From assembly GCA_947179155.2 (NCBI GenBank), contig OX359270.1, positions 23,387,056 to 23,451,055 of the forward strand: DNA of 64,000 nucleotides. The letters are read 5' to 3'. The position numbers and the translations under genes are program-made. The stretch comes from Hedera helix (lineage: Eukaryota; Streptophyta; Magnoliopsida; Apiales; Araliaceae). The number at the start of each line of letters is the position of its first letter. Position 1 is the stretch's first letter. Of the stretch, positions 32,867-45,488 are shown in pieces. The notes below the pieces were generated by a model that saw only the letters and a list, made by a program, of their open reading frames with translations, made no database searches and was not told where the DNA came from.

Positions 32867-34700
32867 TCAAGTATCGTGCTCGACCTTCTCATCATTTACA
32901 TCGGGAGGTGGGTACACTGGCAACGGTTGTGGCTCAGGGAAAGGAATTGCATCAGCAGTCAGAATCATCCTAGCGAACATCTCAGTCAAGGACATATTAA
33001 AGTTTGTTTGATAAGCGAACATATGAGCCTGTCGTTCAACAAGTCGTATATTCTGTCGTTCCAATCGCCTAGTTCGATCATCTATTCTTAATTGTAAATT
33101 TCGAATTTGAGAGCTAAATTTAGCCTTGCGTTGAACGCCAAACGTGGACGGTGCTCCAGAATCATCATCAGTGCCGTTATCCTCCTCATCATGTGATGGG
33201 GAAGAAGATTGAATGATAAATCCCAACCCACGTGGACGCGATTCACCTCCGTTCCATACTTTGTATCTCGCAATTAACCTATGATCCAACAAAATCAAAG
33301 GCTACTGCAATGACTCATTTGCCCCCCATTTAACTCCTGTTCGCCTACATAAGCCATAAATGAGTGATGGATGTGGCAATCCACCCTAAGTAGTTTCTCC
33401 TAAATTCTTTTTAATAGACGCTTCAATCACACCACCCACATTTATCTTCATGCCCGTCACAATCACATATAACAACACCGTCGTTTCTTTCGTGACATCA
33501 CTGACGTGCGTAGACGGCATAAGCTTCGCACACATTAATGCATACCAAAATTTTCCATAGCAGCTTAAGCAGTTAAATGGGAATATCATAGAGCCATGTT
33601 GACCTCTAGGTGTCCATATAACATCAGCTTTGCACAATTCTCGTATTATCTTGTCATGGTTTGGATTCTCGGTAACAAACTATGTGTAATGGCAATATGC
33701 GAGTTTCCTCAAGTTGTAAAATTCATTAATTGTGTCATCCCTAAAAGATACCATTTTGCCTCTAATCATAACCGCACAACGCGACTTATTCTCAGCGTTT
33801 GCATAGAATTCTTTTACAATAGATATAATTGCAGGATCCGGCTGATCCGTGAATGAATCTCAACCTTACTCCATTATCATAAGAGCCATTTCTCCATCCA
33901 ATCACTCATTGGGACGAAGACCGCGCTCAGGAGTTAGAGCTTTACCCATCAAGTAATTATCAAATTTATCCACCACCTTCGCACTAAAAAAAATTTTCTT
34001 ATCAAAAGCATGGGAGGTCGGTGTGGAACTTTCACCTCATTGACGTGTAGGTGCCATATCAAACACAAATGCGAGCCCCCAACACAATGTCGCACCAAGA
34101 AGATAGAACACAAGCCTAACTACACAAAGATCAAAAAATGGACAAATTCCTTCTTTGAGACAAAACAGCGAACACTTAGTAGGCACTTTGTTTCTTCCCT
34201 AAACTTAAAGCACACCAACGAGGTCTAACTATGGCACTACTGTAGGTTCTCCTTGACACTACAAGAACACCCAACTCCCCCAAACTCCACCAGTTGGCCA
34301 ACACAAAACAATTGGGTATCCAAAATACAACACTAATAGGAAGAAGTATCAAGCAAAAATCTGAATTGAAAAGAATTAAAACCGAACACAGTACCTAAAT
34401 AAGAAAATTGGAACTCCCTATATGCATAATTGAACCCCCTCATGGTAGATGGAACGAAACCTCCATTGACAGAATCGGTCCCTACTTTGGCAAAATTAGA
34501 CCCCTCATTCGGAATGTGGAATTAGCTTGGAGTAGCTAAGTCGTGAGGGAGATGAACGAAAGTAGAAAGGGAATCCGGATGGGAGATGGAGTCAGATTGG
34601 AGAATGAGAGAGTGTTTGTGTCGGGGAAGGATGGAAACGGTGTCAGCTGTGGGAATAGAGATGGTCTCGGTTGGGGATATTGTTGTGTGAATGACTAAAT
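32867..34700 (-). pseudogene. Athila-B third ORF (putative plant transposon-protein type), degenerate
   Basis: Leftward fragments include LPSTHVSDVTKETTVLLYVI-like sequence at 33637-33386 and RPRGLGFIIQSSSPSHDEED within 33298-32867. They align with HHQDVTKERAIILYGICKGQ and HPRGLGFIKEE in the corresponding ORF of Athila-D. The position between pol and the polypurine tract is where Athila elements carry an extra, env-like ORF. The N-terminal part (34700-33900) is badly broken. Its function is unknown. Confidence 0.6.
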
Positions 34701-35120
34701 CGCGACCGAATCTTGTTTTTTAAAAACTAAAATTTTTATTCACGACTGGGGCAGTGATTTTGCACTACGAATTCGCCGGGGCCAGATTTGACTGAGAAGT
34801 CACTGCTGGGGCAGTTTCAGAATCCGTCGGGGCCGAATTTGGCTGAGAGTATATGGTCAAGGCTTGATTTTTAGGCTTAAAAATCCGGTCGAAGCCACGT
34901 CCTGTTTTGCTGGGAATTTTTTTTTGTCTTCGATTCATTGCAATCTTGATTCACTAATACCTATAATGAAAATAAAATTCATAAGGATTAGTATGGCTAA
35001 TATGGAGTAATATATCCTAAGCTAAATAAATAAATAAAAACTGACAAATTCTAAAATAAATTAATTTTAACTAAAAGAACATAGAAATTGAAAAACGCAT
35101 GAAGTGACTAATTTAAAGTC

Positions 35121-35142
35121 GGGTTGCCTCCCAACAAGCGCG
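35121..35142 (-). promoter_or_regulatory. Conserved post-pol motif in Athila-B
   Basis: The minus strand reads GCTTGTTGGGAGGCAACCC. The same motif, with one or two changes, follows pol in Athila-A (15188-15207) and Athila-D (45193-45212). Its role is unknown. Confidence 0.6.
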
Positions 35143-35299
35143 TTTATTTAATATCGTTGGCTCGACATTTTTTTTGCGATCAATCTCGATAAACTAGGTC
35201 CTTCAGGCCCATAATCTCGATGTTTTCCACTTGATGTCTTTTGTAAAATGATTTGAGCCTATGACCATTGACCTTGAATATGTTTCCTGTTGTTAGGTT

Positions 35300-37954
35300 A
35301 TGGATCTCTATAGCACCATGAGGAAAAATAGTCGTAACAACAAATGGTCCTTCCTAACTAGAACGAAACTTCCCTAGGAATAATTTCAGTCTTGAAATGT
35401 ACAGGAGGACTTTTTGGCCAAGTTTGAAGGTTTTTCTTAGAATGTGTTTATCATGAAAAGCTTTTGTCATTTCCTTGTACAGTCGTGAGCTTTCATATGC
35501 TTCATTTTGTAGTTCTTCCAGGTCTTGTAACTGTAACTTTCTATGTCCTCCCGCTTCATCTAAGCTCATGTTGCATTACTTTATCGCCCAAAAAGCCTTA
35601 TGTTCTAACTCTACAGGTAGATGGCATGACTTTCCAGACACAATCCTATAGGGTGACATTCCTATAGGGGTTTTGAACGCTGTCCTATAAACCCAAAATA
35701 CATCTTCCAGTTTCAGGCTCCAGTCTTTTCTGTTTGGCATGTCAACCTTCTTCAAATTGGACTTGACTTCTCGGTTGGATACTTCAGCTTGGCCATTACT
35801 CCGTGGATGATAGGCTGTAGAAACTCTATGTATGACGTTATACTTCTTGAACAGAGCTGCTAGCATCCTATTGCAAAAATATGTCCCTTTATCGTTGATG
35901 ATGGCTCGTGGAGTGTCAAACCTAACAAAGATGCTAAACTTGATAAAATCTACAACAACATTAGAATCGTTACCTGATGGCTTTAGCTTCCACCCATTTT
36001 GAAACGTAATCACTAGCCAAAATGATATAGATATTGCCATAAGATAAAGGGAATGGTCCCATAAAATCAATGCCCCAGACATAAAAAAAATTCTACAATC
36101 AAAATAGGGTTTTGTGGCATTTGATTCCTACTGGATATATTTTCTATCTTTTGGCAATTTACACATGATTTACAAAAAAAATAAGAGTTTTCGAAAATGA
36201 TGGGCCAAAAGAAACCAGATTCTAAAACTTTATGGGTTGTTCTTTTAGGTCTGAAATGACCTCCACGAGTATATGAATGACATAAAATAAGAATAGACAA
36301 AAACTCAGAGTTAGGCACACATCTTCTAACTACTTGGTTAGAACAAAGTTTCCACAAGTACAGGTCGCCCCATACATAGTATTTGGTATTCCGCTTTAGC
36401 TTTTCTTTTTGAAGTTTGGAAAACTCATTCAGTATGTATACACTAACTAAATAATTCACAAGATTAGCATACCAGGGTAAAGATTTATCAACGAAAAATA
36501 GATGCTCATCTGGAAAAGAATCCTGCAATGGTAGGGTTTCTTCCTCTTTAAATAGTCTGCTCAAGTGATCTGCCACCAAATTGTCAACTCATTTCTTGTC
36601 TTTGATTTCCAAGTCGAATTCTTAGAGTAGTAGGATCCATCTTATGATCCTAGGTTTTGAATCTTTCTTGATCAGCAGGTACTTGAGAGCAGCATGGTCA
36701 AACTAAACTATAACTTTAGTACCAAGAAGATAAGATCTAAATTTGTCTAAAGCAAAAATAACAAATAATAATTTTTTTTCAGCTGTAGAGTAGTTAATCT
36801 AAGAAATGTTCAAAGTTCTAGAAGCATAATAGATGGCATACAAAGCTCAATCAACTATTTGGCCTAAAACAGCTCCCGTGACATAATTGCTGGATTCGCA
36901 CATGATTTTAAACTACAGTTTCCAATTCGATGGTTGTATCACTGGTGCTGAGGTTAGTAGATTTTTTAATTTATCAAATGCCTTCTTGCACTCATCATTA
37001 AATTGGAATTACACATCCTTTTTCAGCAATTCACATAGTGGCAAAGCTATCTTCGAGAAGTCTTTGATAAATCTACGATAAAAACCTGCATGACCAAGAA
37101 TAGAACGGATCCCCTACACACTGGCAGGGTAAGGCAAAGCAGCAATAATCTCTATCTTAGCTTTATCCACTTCTAAACCTTTCGATGATACTACATGTCC
37201 AAGTACAATACCTTGTTCTACCATAAAATGACATTTTTTTCAGTTAAGAACAAGATTAGTTTCTAAGCATCTATCCAGCACATGAGTCAAATTATCTAAG
37301 CATGTATCCAAAGAATCACCATGAATTATGAAGTCATCCATAAATACTTCAATGCAGTTTTTAAGAAGATCAGAAAATAAACTTACCATACATCTTTGAA
37401 AGGTACCTAGGGCATTGCAAAGTCTAAAGGACATTCTCTGATAGGCAAATGTGACAAAAGGAAAAGTGAAAGTGGTCTTTTTTTGATCCTCTGGAGCAAT
37501 TACAATTTGGTTATAACCTGAAAAACCATCTAAGAAACAATAATAAGTATGGCCAGCTAATCTTTCTATCATTTGATCAATAAAAGGGAGAGGGAAATGA
37601 TCATTTCTTGTTACAACATTCAATTTTCTATAATCAATACACACTCTCCATTCTGTTTGCACACGAGTGAACACTAACTCATTATTTTCATTCTTAATGA
37701 AAGTTATACCATATTTCTTTAGAACTACCTGTACCGGACTCACCCATTTACTGTCTGAAATATGATAAATAATACCTGCATCAAGTAATTTCAAAACTTC
37801 TTTTTTCACTACTTCCATCATAGGTGGATTCAACCTTCTTTGAGCCTCCTTGTCGGTTTAGCTCCTTCTTCTAAGAGAATGCAATGCATACACATAGCTG
37901 AACTTATACCTTTAATATCAGTGATTACCCAACCAAAGATAATGATATGGTCCC
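35300..37954 (-). pseudogene. Athila-B pol: RT, RNase H, integrase (degenerate)
   Basis: Leftward: FGWVITDIKGISS at the edge, then RT (37833-37240) with WRVCIDYRKLNVVTRNDHFP, FSGYNQIVIAPEDQKKTTF and the catalytic box FMDDF. RNase H follows with many stops (37230-36600, KFRSYLLGTKV). Next come the integrase zinc region (36579-36067, CKSCVNCQKIEN) and core (36082-35576, PRAIINDKGTYFCNR and SNGQAEVSNREVK), so the Asp and Glu seen here are intact. The integrase tail is at 35569-35354. Frameshifts separate the parts. The left edge in pol order joins 48211 when Athila-D is removed. Confidence 0.85.
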
Positions 37955-38255
37955 TGATAAGTAGGTTTTATACCTACTATTTCGATACCAACTTGCTTTA
38001 ACTTTCGCTTGTTCTCATTATTTTTTATTACTATTCATGCTTTTATATCTCTTTTGTAGGTTTCATGCTCCATAGCTCATTTTTGGCCTTTTTCCGTCTA
38101 CATGTGGACAAACGGGCTTGTTTTGGACTAGAACCTGTGCGCGGGGGGGGGGGGGGGGGGGAGAAATGCAATATTTCAGGACAAAATTGGTACGATGTGG
38201 GTGTGATATGCGCAAAGATCGGATGCAGCAGAAAATGGTGCACAGATTCCAAGAC

Positions 38256-38470
38256 TGGTGCATGGCGCAGCTGCGCCCCAATCCTTCATAAAAACTGCGC
38301 AGCTGCGCAGTTCCTCTGCCTGCTGTCTGACTGGTGCACGGCGCAGCTGTGCTGCATTCTTTCATAAAAACTGTGCAGCTGCGCAGTTCCTCTACTTGCT
38401 GTCTGCCTGCCGTAAGGCGCAACTGCGCCCCATCTCAGTACAAAAATGACGCAGCTGCGCCGGTCCTTCG
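38256..38470 (+). repeat. Three tandem 76-bp units with GC-rich palindromes in the Athila-D U3
   Basis: Units start near 38256, 38332 and 38408. Each opens with a GGCGCAGCTGCGCC-like palindrome (38264-38277 in unit 1) and about 30 bases later carries a second one. That of unit 1, ACTGCGCAGCTGCGCAGT at 38294-38311, is a perfect 18-bp palindrome. The third unit is shorter and more diverged. They end about 85 bases upstream of the TATA box. Confidence 0.9.
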
Positions 38471-38553
38471 CACCAAAATCCTGATATGACTTTTTTGAAC
38501 GGGCCAATTTAAAGCTTCATGCTATAGTGATCGAAAGGAAGCGCCTGAGGCCC

Positions 38554-38560
38554 TATATAA
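38554..38560 (+). promoter_or_regulatory. TATA box of the Athila-D LTR promoter
   Basis: TATATAA lies in CCCTATATAACAG, downstream of the palindromic units and about 1.1 kb before the LTR end. A transcription start around 38585 would fit. This is inferred from position and consensus only. Confidence 0.55.
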
Positions 38561-39641
38561 CAGAAGTATCAGTCTAAGGCTTGAACATAGAGAATAACTA
38601 GGTCATAAGAAAGAGGAGAGAGCTCATTGTTCATTTTCATTCTTTGTTTTCTTTGTTCTCTCTTGTTCCTTGTGATTTATCTAGAGTAGTTAAGCTTAGG
38701 GCTGGACTTTGGAAGTTTGAAGCATTGTGTCAACATTGGAACTCCGGATTTGAAGAAGAGAAACCGAGCTTTGCATTTCTTAACCTTTGTTTTCTCTTTC
38801 TTTTCATTTGTAGCTTCAATGTATGAACATTTGTGGATGATGGTTGTTATTTCTATTATGAACTAACTTCTCTTATGGGATTATAATGAAACCTAGGGTT
38901 TAGTTCAATTTGTTATGCTTCCTTGTTGTGGCTAAATGATTATGTATGGATTGTCTAATGTGGCTTATTTTAATTGTTTAATTGCTTGATCACCAATTAC
39001 CATGTTAACTCGCACGGAACCGAGATGGGGAGTGTGAGTTTAGAACCGACCATGTTAGCTTGTGTTCATGATTTCACATGAAGTTGGATTGCATGATTAG
39101 TGCTAAGGATAGACATATACCAAAGCACCACACGTAGTCTTTTGAAAACTTGTGCTTAAACCCGTTTTTCTCTAGGTCACATAGAAATATAGTGATTTAA
39201 TTAACTTGGGTGTTCTTTCCCGTTCTGTTGCCCTTTGGGTCGGATCTGGGTTGGATATGGGTATGATGCAACGAGAGTTGGTCATGCTTTAGTTTCGTGT
39301 TTTCGACTAACAATCCGAGATAATCAGTTAGGTTTAACAGGAAGTAGCACAATTGAACGACACCCTAGGTAAAGTTATAATCTCATGCCTCCTTTGTCTG
39401 CTTAAATCGTTTGTTATTTAGTTGTCTTTAATTTTCACAACTTAGATTTAATTCACAATTCCTTGATTTACTTGACCACTGTTTAAAGAAGCCGAAATAG
39501 TTATAAAACTGCTGCTTGATAGTTTAACAACAATTCATAGTCCTCGTGGGAACGATACTTTACTTATTCTATATTACTTATTAACCACGCGCACTTGCGT
39601 GTAAGTGTTGATTTGTCATGCGTACGGTTTGGCACCCAACA

Positions 39642-39665
39642 AGTTTTTGGCGCCGTTGCTGGGGA
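39642..39665 (+). other. Athila-D primer-binding site (tRNA-Asp type)
   Basis: TTTTTGGCGCCGTTGCTGGG directly follows the LTR. It matches the complement of the tRNA-Asp 3' end used by Athila elements (TGGCGCCGTTGCCGGGGA) with one difference. Confidence 0.85.
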
Positions 39666-39786
39666 CTTTGAGTAGTTTTTATTACTTTCATCGTCAGTTT
39701 AAATTAGACTGGTTTAGTTAAACAATCTTTTCTTACCTCATTTCTTTTTATCTATTTCTTTGGTTTCAGGTACTTGTGACTTATGC

Positions 39787-42355
39787 ATGCTAACTCGATC
39801 AAAGAAACGCAAGTTGTTGGCTCGCAACGACAACATTAATACACGAGTTCAACAAGTGATTGAGGTTAGCTCTGACAGTCAAGAGAGAATTGAACAGCCA
39901 GAAATCATGGCGGGAAAACAAGAGACACCCAAGCCATTAAGAGATTATGCAACACCGCGAATAAATGAATTTCAAGCAAGTATCACAAGGCCGGCAATCA
40001 CAGTCCTCTCCTTTGAAATTAAACCGAGTACCATTCAAATGGTGAAAAATTCAGTACAGTTTGGGGGAATGGCTAATGATGATCCGAATGATCACTTGCT
40101 GAGTTTTTTGGAGATTTGTGATACTTTCAAATTCAATGGAGTAACGGATGATGCAGTGAGACTTAGACTCTTCCCATTTACACTGAGAGATAAGGCAAAG
40201 AGTTGGCTTCTCTCATTAGCTCCAAGGTCGATTACTACATAGGAAGATTTGGCACATAAATTTTTGAAGAAATTCTTTCCTTCTGCAAATACCAATAAAA
40301 TGAGAAATGACATTTGTATGTTCGTGTAACAACATGGAGAGTCATTATATGAAGCATGGGAGAGATTTAAAGAGTTGCTCAAAAGATGCCCACATCATGT
40401 ACTACCCCAATGGATGTAGATGAACACCTTTTATGGTGGTTTGAGTGGTAACACTCGGACTAACATTGACGCAGCATCTGAAAGGGAATTTATGGCAAAG
40501 AATTTTGATGAGACATACGAGTTGTTTGAAACTATGGCTGCCAACAATTATCAATGGCCTACTTCTAGGCTAAATCAACCAAAAGTGGCCAGGGTTATAG
40601 AAGTAGATGCTATCACAGCCTTAGCAGCTCAATTATCAATAATGTCCAAAAAGATTGATGTTATTGCGGATAATAAAGTGCAGCAGGTGGCTTATGTTTA
40701 TGAGTTATGTGCAGGGGAACATCCTACAGAGCAATGTGCTATCAACTCGGAAGCAGTACAGTTTGTGAGTAGCTACCAAAGACAATCGAATCAGTATCAG
40801 AATACTTATAACTCTGGAGCTAGGAATCACCCAAACTCGTCGTAGAGCAATAATCAGAACCATCAACAAGCTCCAAGACCACACTATCCTCCGGGATTTC
40901 AGAGTCACCAACATGTAGCACAACCGTCCCAACCAGAGAGAAAGCCAGATTTAGAAGAGTTAATGCTGAAATACATGGCTAACATTGATGTATTGATAAA
41001 GAGTCGGTCTGCATCCATCAAAAATTTAGAGAACTAAAAGGGCCAAATGGCCAATTTGCTGACAAACAGACCTCAAGGATCTCTTCCAAGCAATACAGAA
41101 GAAAACCCACGAAGAGAGGGAAAGGAGCACTGCAAAGCTGTCATAACTAGAAGCGGAAAACAGTTTATGCCAACTAGTGCGAATGAGCCGGAAGTACAAA
41201 GGGAAACAGAGCAGTTGCGCCCTGCCTTAGACTCAGTTGGTGCAGAAAGCTCTAAGGAAAAAGAGGAAGGTGTTGTGGAGACGGAATCAGGAAATAAGGA
41301 CCAACTAGAAAAGCCTCCGGTTACTCACATACGAGTCTATCTCCCAGTACCTTTTCCACAAAGGCTTCAGAAACAGAAAATGGACAAGCAATTCGCTAAG
41401 TTCCTTGAAATTTTCAAAAAGCTGCAAATAAACATACCGTTTGCAGAAGCTTTAGAACAGATGCCAAGCTATGCTAAGTTCATGAAAGGAATTCTGTCCC
41501 GAAAGAAGAGATTGGAAGACTTTGAGACTGTGGCCCTAACTGAGGAATGTAATGCGGTCTTACAAAGAAAACTACCTCCTAAACTGAAAGATCCTGGTAG
41601 TTTCACCATTCCATGCGAGATAGGGAGCGTATCTTTCAACAGATGCTTGTGTGACTTAGGAGCAAGCATCAACCTCATGCCATTGTCAATTTACACACAA
41701 TTGGGACTTCCTGCACCAAAGCCCACAAATATATCCCTACAGCTCGCAGATAGATCTATTACATATCCAAGAGGGATTGTGGAGGACATTCTGGTTAAAG
41801 TTGACAAGTTCATATTCCCCACGGACTTCATTATCCTAGACTATGAAAAGGACAAGGATATTCCCATCATTTTGGGGAGACCATTTTTTAGCCACGGGGA
41901 GAACTCTCATCGATGTACAAAAGGGAGAATTAACAATGAGGGTCCAGGACCAAAGAATAACTTTCAATGTGTTCCGGGCAATGAAGTTCCCTACCGATGA
42001 AGAAGAATGCTTCCAAATGGATGTGGTAGAAAGGGTGGTGGAAGATGAGTTTCTTAGAATTGCGAGTAAGGATCCGACGGAAACTACCTTGGTGAAGGAT
42101 AGTGACAGTGACAATGATGAGTCAGGGATGGATGACTGTCTCCAAGAGCTGGAGGCACTACCACAGGTGAACACATGCAAGATACCTGTTGAGCTGTTAG
42201 AAAATGCAGAAGAACCTCCAGATCGTTTGAAACCATCCTTGGAGGTACCTCTTACTCTTGAGCTTAAACCGCTCCCATCACATCTCAGGTATGCTTATTT
42301 AGGTGAATCAAATACTTTGCCTGTGATTATTGCATCTGCACTAACCCCTTTATAG
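39787..42355 (+). pseudogene. Athila-D gag and protease
   Basis: Gag starts MLTRSKKRKLLARND; MAGKQETPKPLRDYATPRIN (39907 on) is an alternative start. The capsid region includes GGMANDDPNDHLLSFLEICD and LRLFPFTLRDKAKSWLLSL, then ESLYEAWERFKELLKRCP and a zinc-knuckle remnant CAGEHPTEQC. Protease follows (41560-41900), with active-site context CLCDLGASINLMPLSIY and ILGRPFF. In-frame stops lie at 40240-40242, 40328-40330, 40417-40419, 40843-40845 and 41036-41038. A frame change near 41893 and a stop at 42353-42355 end the open part. The five early stops leave the same frame continuous, as expected from point mutation of one gag-protease ORF. Confidence 0.88.
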
Positions 42356-45157
42356 GAAAGTAAGCTGATAAGAATCTTGAGTGAATTCAAGGAAGCTATC
42401 GGATGGACTATCGCCGACATCAAAGGCATTAGTCCGTCCTTCTGTATGTACAAGAATCTAATGGAAAAGACAGCAAGCCGAGTGTGGAGCATCATAGAAG
42501 GCTCAACCCCATTATGAAAGAGGTTGTTAAGAAGGAGATTCTGAAATTACTAGATGCTGGGATCATATATCCTATCTCCGACAGTGCATGGGTGAGCCCT
42601 GTCCAATGTGTGCCCAAGAAAGGAGGGATGACAGTCGTGATGAATGAGCATAATGAGTTGATACCAACAAGGACAGTGACTGGTTGGAGGTTGTGTATAG
42701 ATTACAGAAAGCTAAACAAAGCAACAAGAAAAGATCACTTTCCATTGCCGTTTATTGACCAAATATTGGACAGACTGGCGGGTCATGAGTACTACTGTCT
42801 CCTGGATGGCTACTCGGGGTATAATCAGATAGTTATTGCACCTGAGGACCAGGAAAAGACAACCTTCACTTGCCCCTACGGGACGTTTGCGTTCAGACGA
42901 ATGTCCTTTGGGCTTTGCAATGCACCAGCAACATTTCAAAGGTGCATGATGGCCATCTTTTCTGGCATGGTGGAGCATAATGTGGAAGTCTTCATGGACG
43001 ATTTTTCTATATTTGGGGATTCCTTTGATTTGTGTCTAGAGAATTTGATTCTTGTGTTGAAGCGCTGTATAGAGACGAATCTGATTCTAAACTGGGAAAA
43101 TGCCATTTAATGGTACAGGAAGGAATTATCCTTGGGCACAAAGTCTCAGAAAAAGGATTGGAGGTTGACAAGGCAAAGCTGGAGATAATTGAGAAATTGC
43201 CACCACCTAGAACTGTTAAAGGGGTGCGTAGTTTTTTAGGTTGTGCGGGCTTTTATAGACGATTTATCAAGGATTTCTCCAAAATATCCAAGCCACTATG
43301 CAGCCTACTAGAAAGGAGGTCCAATTCAAATTTGACGAAGACTGTTTAAAGGCCTTTGAACTTTTGAAGACAAAACTAATATCGGCACCCGTAATCGTAG
43401 CACCGGATTGGTCTGTACCATTCGAATTGATGTGCGATGCTAGCGATTATGTAGTTGGGGCAGTGTTGGGTCAGCACAAGGAAAAGATCTTTCATGCTAT
43501 CTATTATGTCGGCAAGACCTTAATAGATGCTCAGCTAAACTACACCACCATCGAGAAAGAACTATTAGCGGTTGTATACACTTTCGACAAATTTAGGTCA
43601 TATCTCGTTGGAACAAAAGTTGTGGTTTATACTGATCATGCGGCTATTAGATATCTGATTTCCAAGAAAGATGCAAAGCCTAGACTTATCAGATGGATTC
43701 TTCTTCTCCAAGAGTTTGATCTGGAAATCCGAGACAAGAAGGGTTCAGAAAACCAAGTGGCAGATCATCTTTTGAGATTAGAAAATCTGGAGCAGGATAG
43801 GAAGGACGAGGCGGTTATAAATGAGTATTTTCCTGATGAGCAGCTCTTCATCGTGACCTCAGAGATTCCTTGGTACGCTGACTTTGTCAATTATATAGTA
43901 AGTAATGTTCTCCCACCAGAGTTAACTCGCCAACAAAAGAAGAAGTTTTTCCATGAAGTGAAGAGTTACTGGTGGGATGAACCTTTCTTGTTCAGACAGT
44001 GTGCAAATCAGATAATTCGCAGATGCATCCCTCACAGTGAGACGACCAGTATACTGCATGCATGTCATTCTTCTCTCTATGGAGGTCATTATGGGACGGA
44101 AAGAACCGCAATGAAAGTACTTCAAGCAGGGTTCTATTGGCCGATTGTATTCAAAGATGCCCACCAGTTTGTAAAAAATTGTGATCGATGTCAACGAGTG
44201 GGTAACATTTCCAGACGAAATGAAATGCCTTTAAATTCAATTCTGAAGGTGGAGATCTTTGATGTTTGGGGAATCGACTTCATGGGCCCATTTCCATCAT
44301 CGTCTGGCAATCTGTATATTCTTTTGGCAGTTGATTACGTCTCAAAATGGGTAGAAGCCAGTGCTCTACCATCCAACGATGCCAGAGTCGTCCTGAAATT
44401 CCTTCAAAGGAACATCTTCACTAGATTTGGCACTCCTCGGGCAATCATCAATGATGGAGGGAGCCATTTCTGTAACAGGCTCTTCACAACACTATTAGCC
44501 AAATACGGAGTAAAGCACAGAGTAGCCACAGCCTACCATCCCCAGTCAAGTGGCCAAGCGAAAGTATCTAATCGGGATGTGAAGAGAATTCTAGAAAAGA
44601 TGGTAAATCCGTCAAGGAAGGATTGGTCAATGAAACTTGACGATGCATTATGGGCATACAGGACAGCCTATAAGACTCACATTGACATGTCGCCTTTCCA
44701 AATGGTTTATGGTAAGGCATGTCACCTCCCAGTGGAATTAGAGCACAAGGCTTACTGGGCCATCAAGAAGTTGAATTTCGATCTCTCAGCCGCAGGAGAG
44801 CAGCGACTGCTCCAACTTAATGAGTTAGACGAATTTCGACTGCGAGCTTATGAGAATATGAAATTATACAAGAAAAAAGTGAAACGATGACATGATCGAA
44901 AAATTATAGAAAGGAAGTTCGAGCCGGGACAAACAGTATTGTTATTCAATTCCAGGCTTCGATTTTTCCCGGGCAAACTCAAGTCTCGATGGTCAGGACC
45001 ATTCACAATCAAAACTGTCTATCCTCATGGAGCCATCGAAATTGTGAGAAAAGAGCATGAACAACCCTTCAAGGTCAATGGGCAGCGTTTGAAACATTAT
45101 TGGGGAGGCGACTTTGATCGCCAACAGTCCTCAATTACCCTCAAGGAGACAGAATGA
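42356..45157 (+). pseudogene. Athila-D pol: RT, RNase H, integrase
   Basis: It starts EAIGWTIADIKGISPSF, then RT (42484-43110) with WRLCIDYRKLNKATRKDHFP, YSGYNQIVIAPEDQEKTTF and the catalytic FMDDF. Single-base losses near 43105 and 43310 and another shift near 42470 break the frame. RNase H (43298-43800) shows ELMCDASDYVVGAVLGQ and VYTDHAAIRYL. Integrase has the HHCC zinc region (CHSSLYGGHYG ... CDRCQRVGN) and the core with IDFMGPFP and INDGGSHFCN. At the position of the third catalytic acid it reads SSGQAKVSNR, Lys in place of Glu, exactly 35 residues after the second Asp. A TGA at 44888-44890 precedes the tail, which ends at 45157 with LKHYWGGDF. Confidence 0.92.
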
Positions 45158-45192
45158 ACCGAAGAATAGTCGAGCTACGACTATAACTAAAG

Positions 45193-45212
45193 CGCTTGTT
45201 GGGAGGCACCCC
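45193..45212 (+). promoter_or_regulatory. Conserved post-pol motif in Athila-D
   Basis: CGCTTGTTGGGAGGCACCCC lies 36 bases after the pol stop. It is shared with Athila-A and Athila-B at the same relative place. Confidence 0.6.
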
Positions 45213-45391
45213 ACTTTTTGTCTAAATCTCCATTTGAATAATCTTTGAATTATTATATTGCTAAGCTTAATGTTTGAAATACTCTTGGAGATTTGAATTT
45301 TGTTTTTTTGTGATTTCTTTCTGGAGGAGTAGTACTGAATTAGCATGCTGGATCACAGAAAAAGAAAGCTCTCAATTTTGGGCTGACTGGC

Positions 45392-45488
45392 AAACGGCGC
45401 AGCTGCGCCGTTTTTACACTACACAGAGGCGCAGCTGCGCAGTTGAGCAGAGAGGAATTTTCAAGCCAGGGGAAGGCGCAGCTGCGCC
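45392..45488 (+). repeat. GC-rich palindromes between pol and the third ORF of Athila-D
   Basis: Three copies of GCGCAGCTGCGC occur. The first is the core of a perfect 22-bp palindrome with half-site AAACGGCGCAG (45392-45413). The others are at 45429-45440 and 45475-45488. They have the same core as the palindromes in the U3 of this element's LTR, about 330 bases before the third ORF. Confidence 0.85.

Larger units (their letters stand above)
37955..39641 (+). repeat. Athila-D 5' LTR
   Basis: It starts TGATAAGTAGG and ends GGCACCCAACA, followed at once by the primer-binding site. It contains a G run (38142-38161), three tandem palindromic units (38256-38470) and a TATA box at 38554-38560. 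Length is 1687 bases. There is no second copy of it in the window. Confidence 0.85.

Noticed and set aside
38043..38507. Several overlapping ORFs of 63-119 codons on both strands
   Set aside because: Products of the GC-rich tandem palindromic repeats and G run in the Athila-D U3; no conserved protein.
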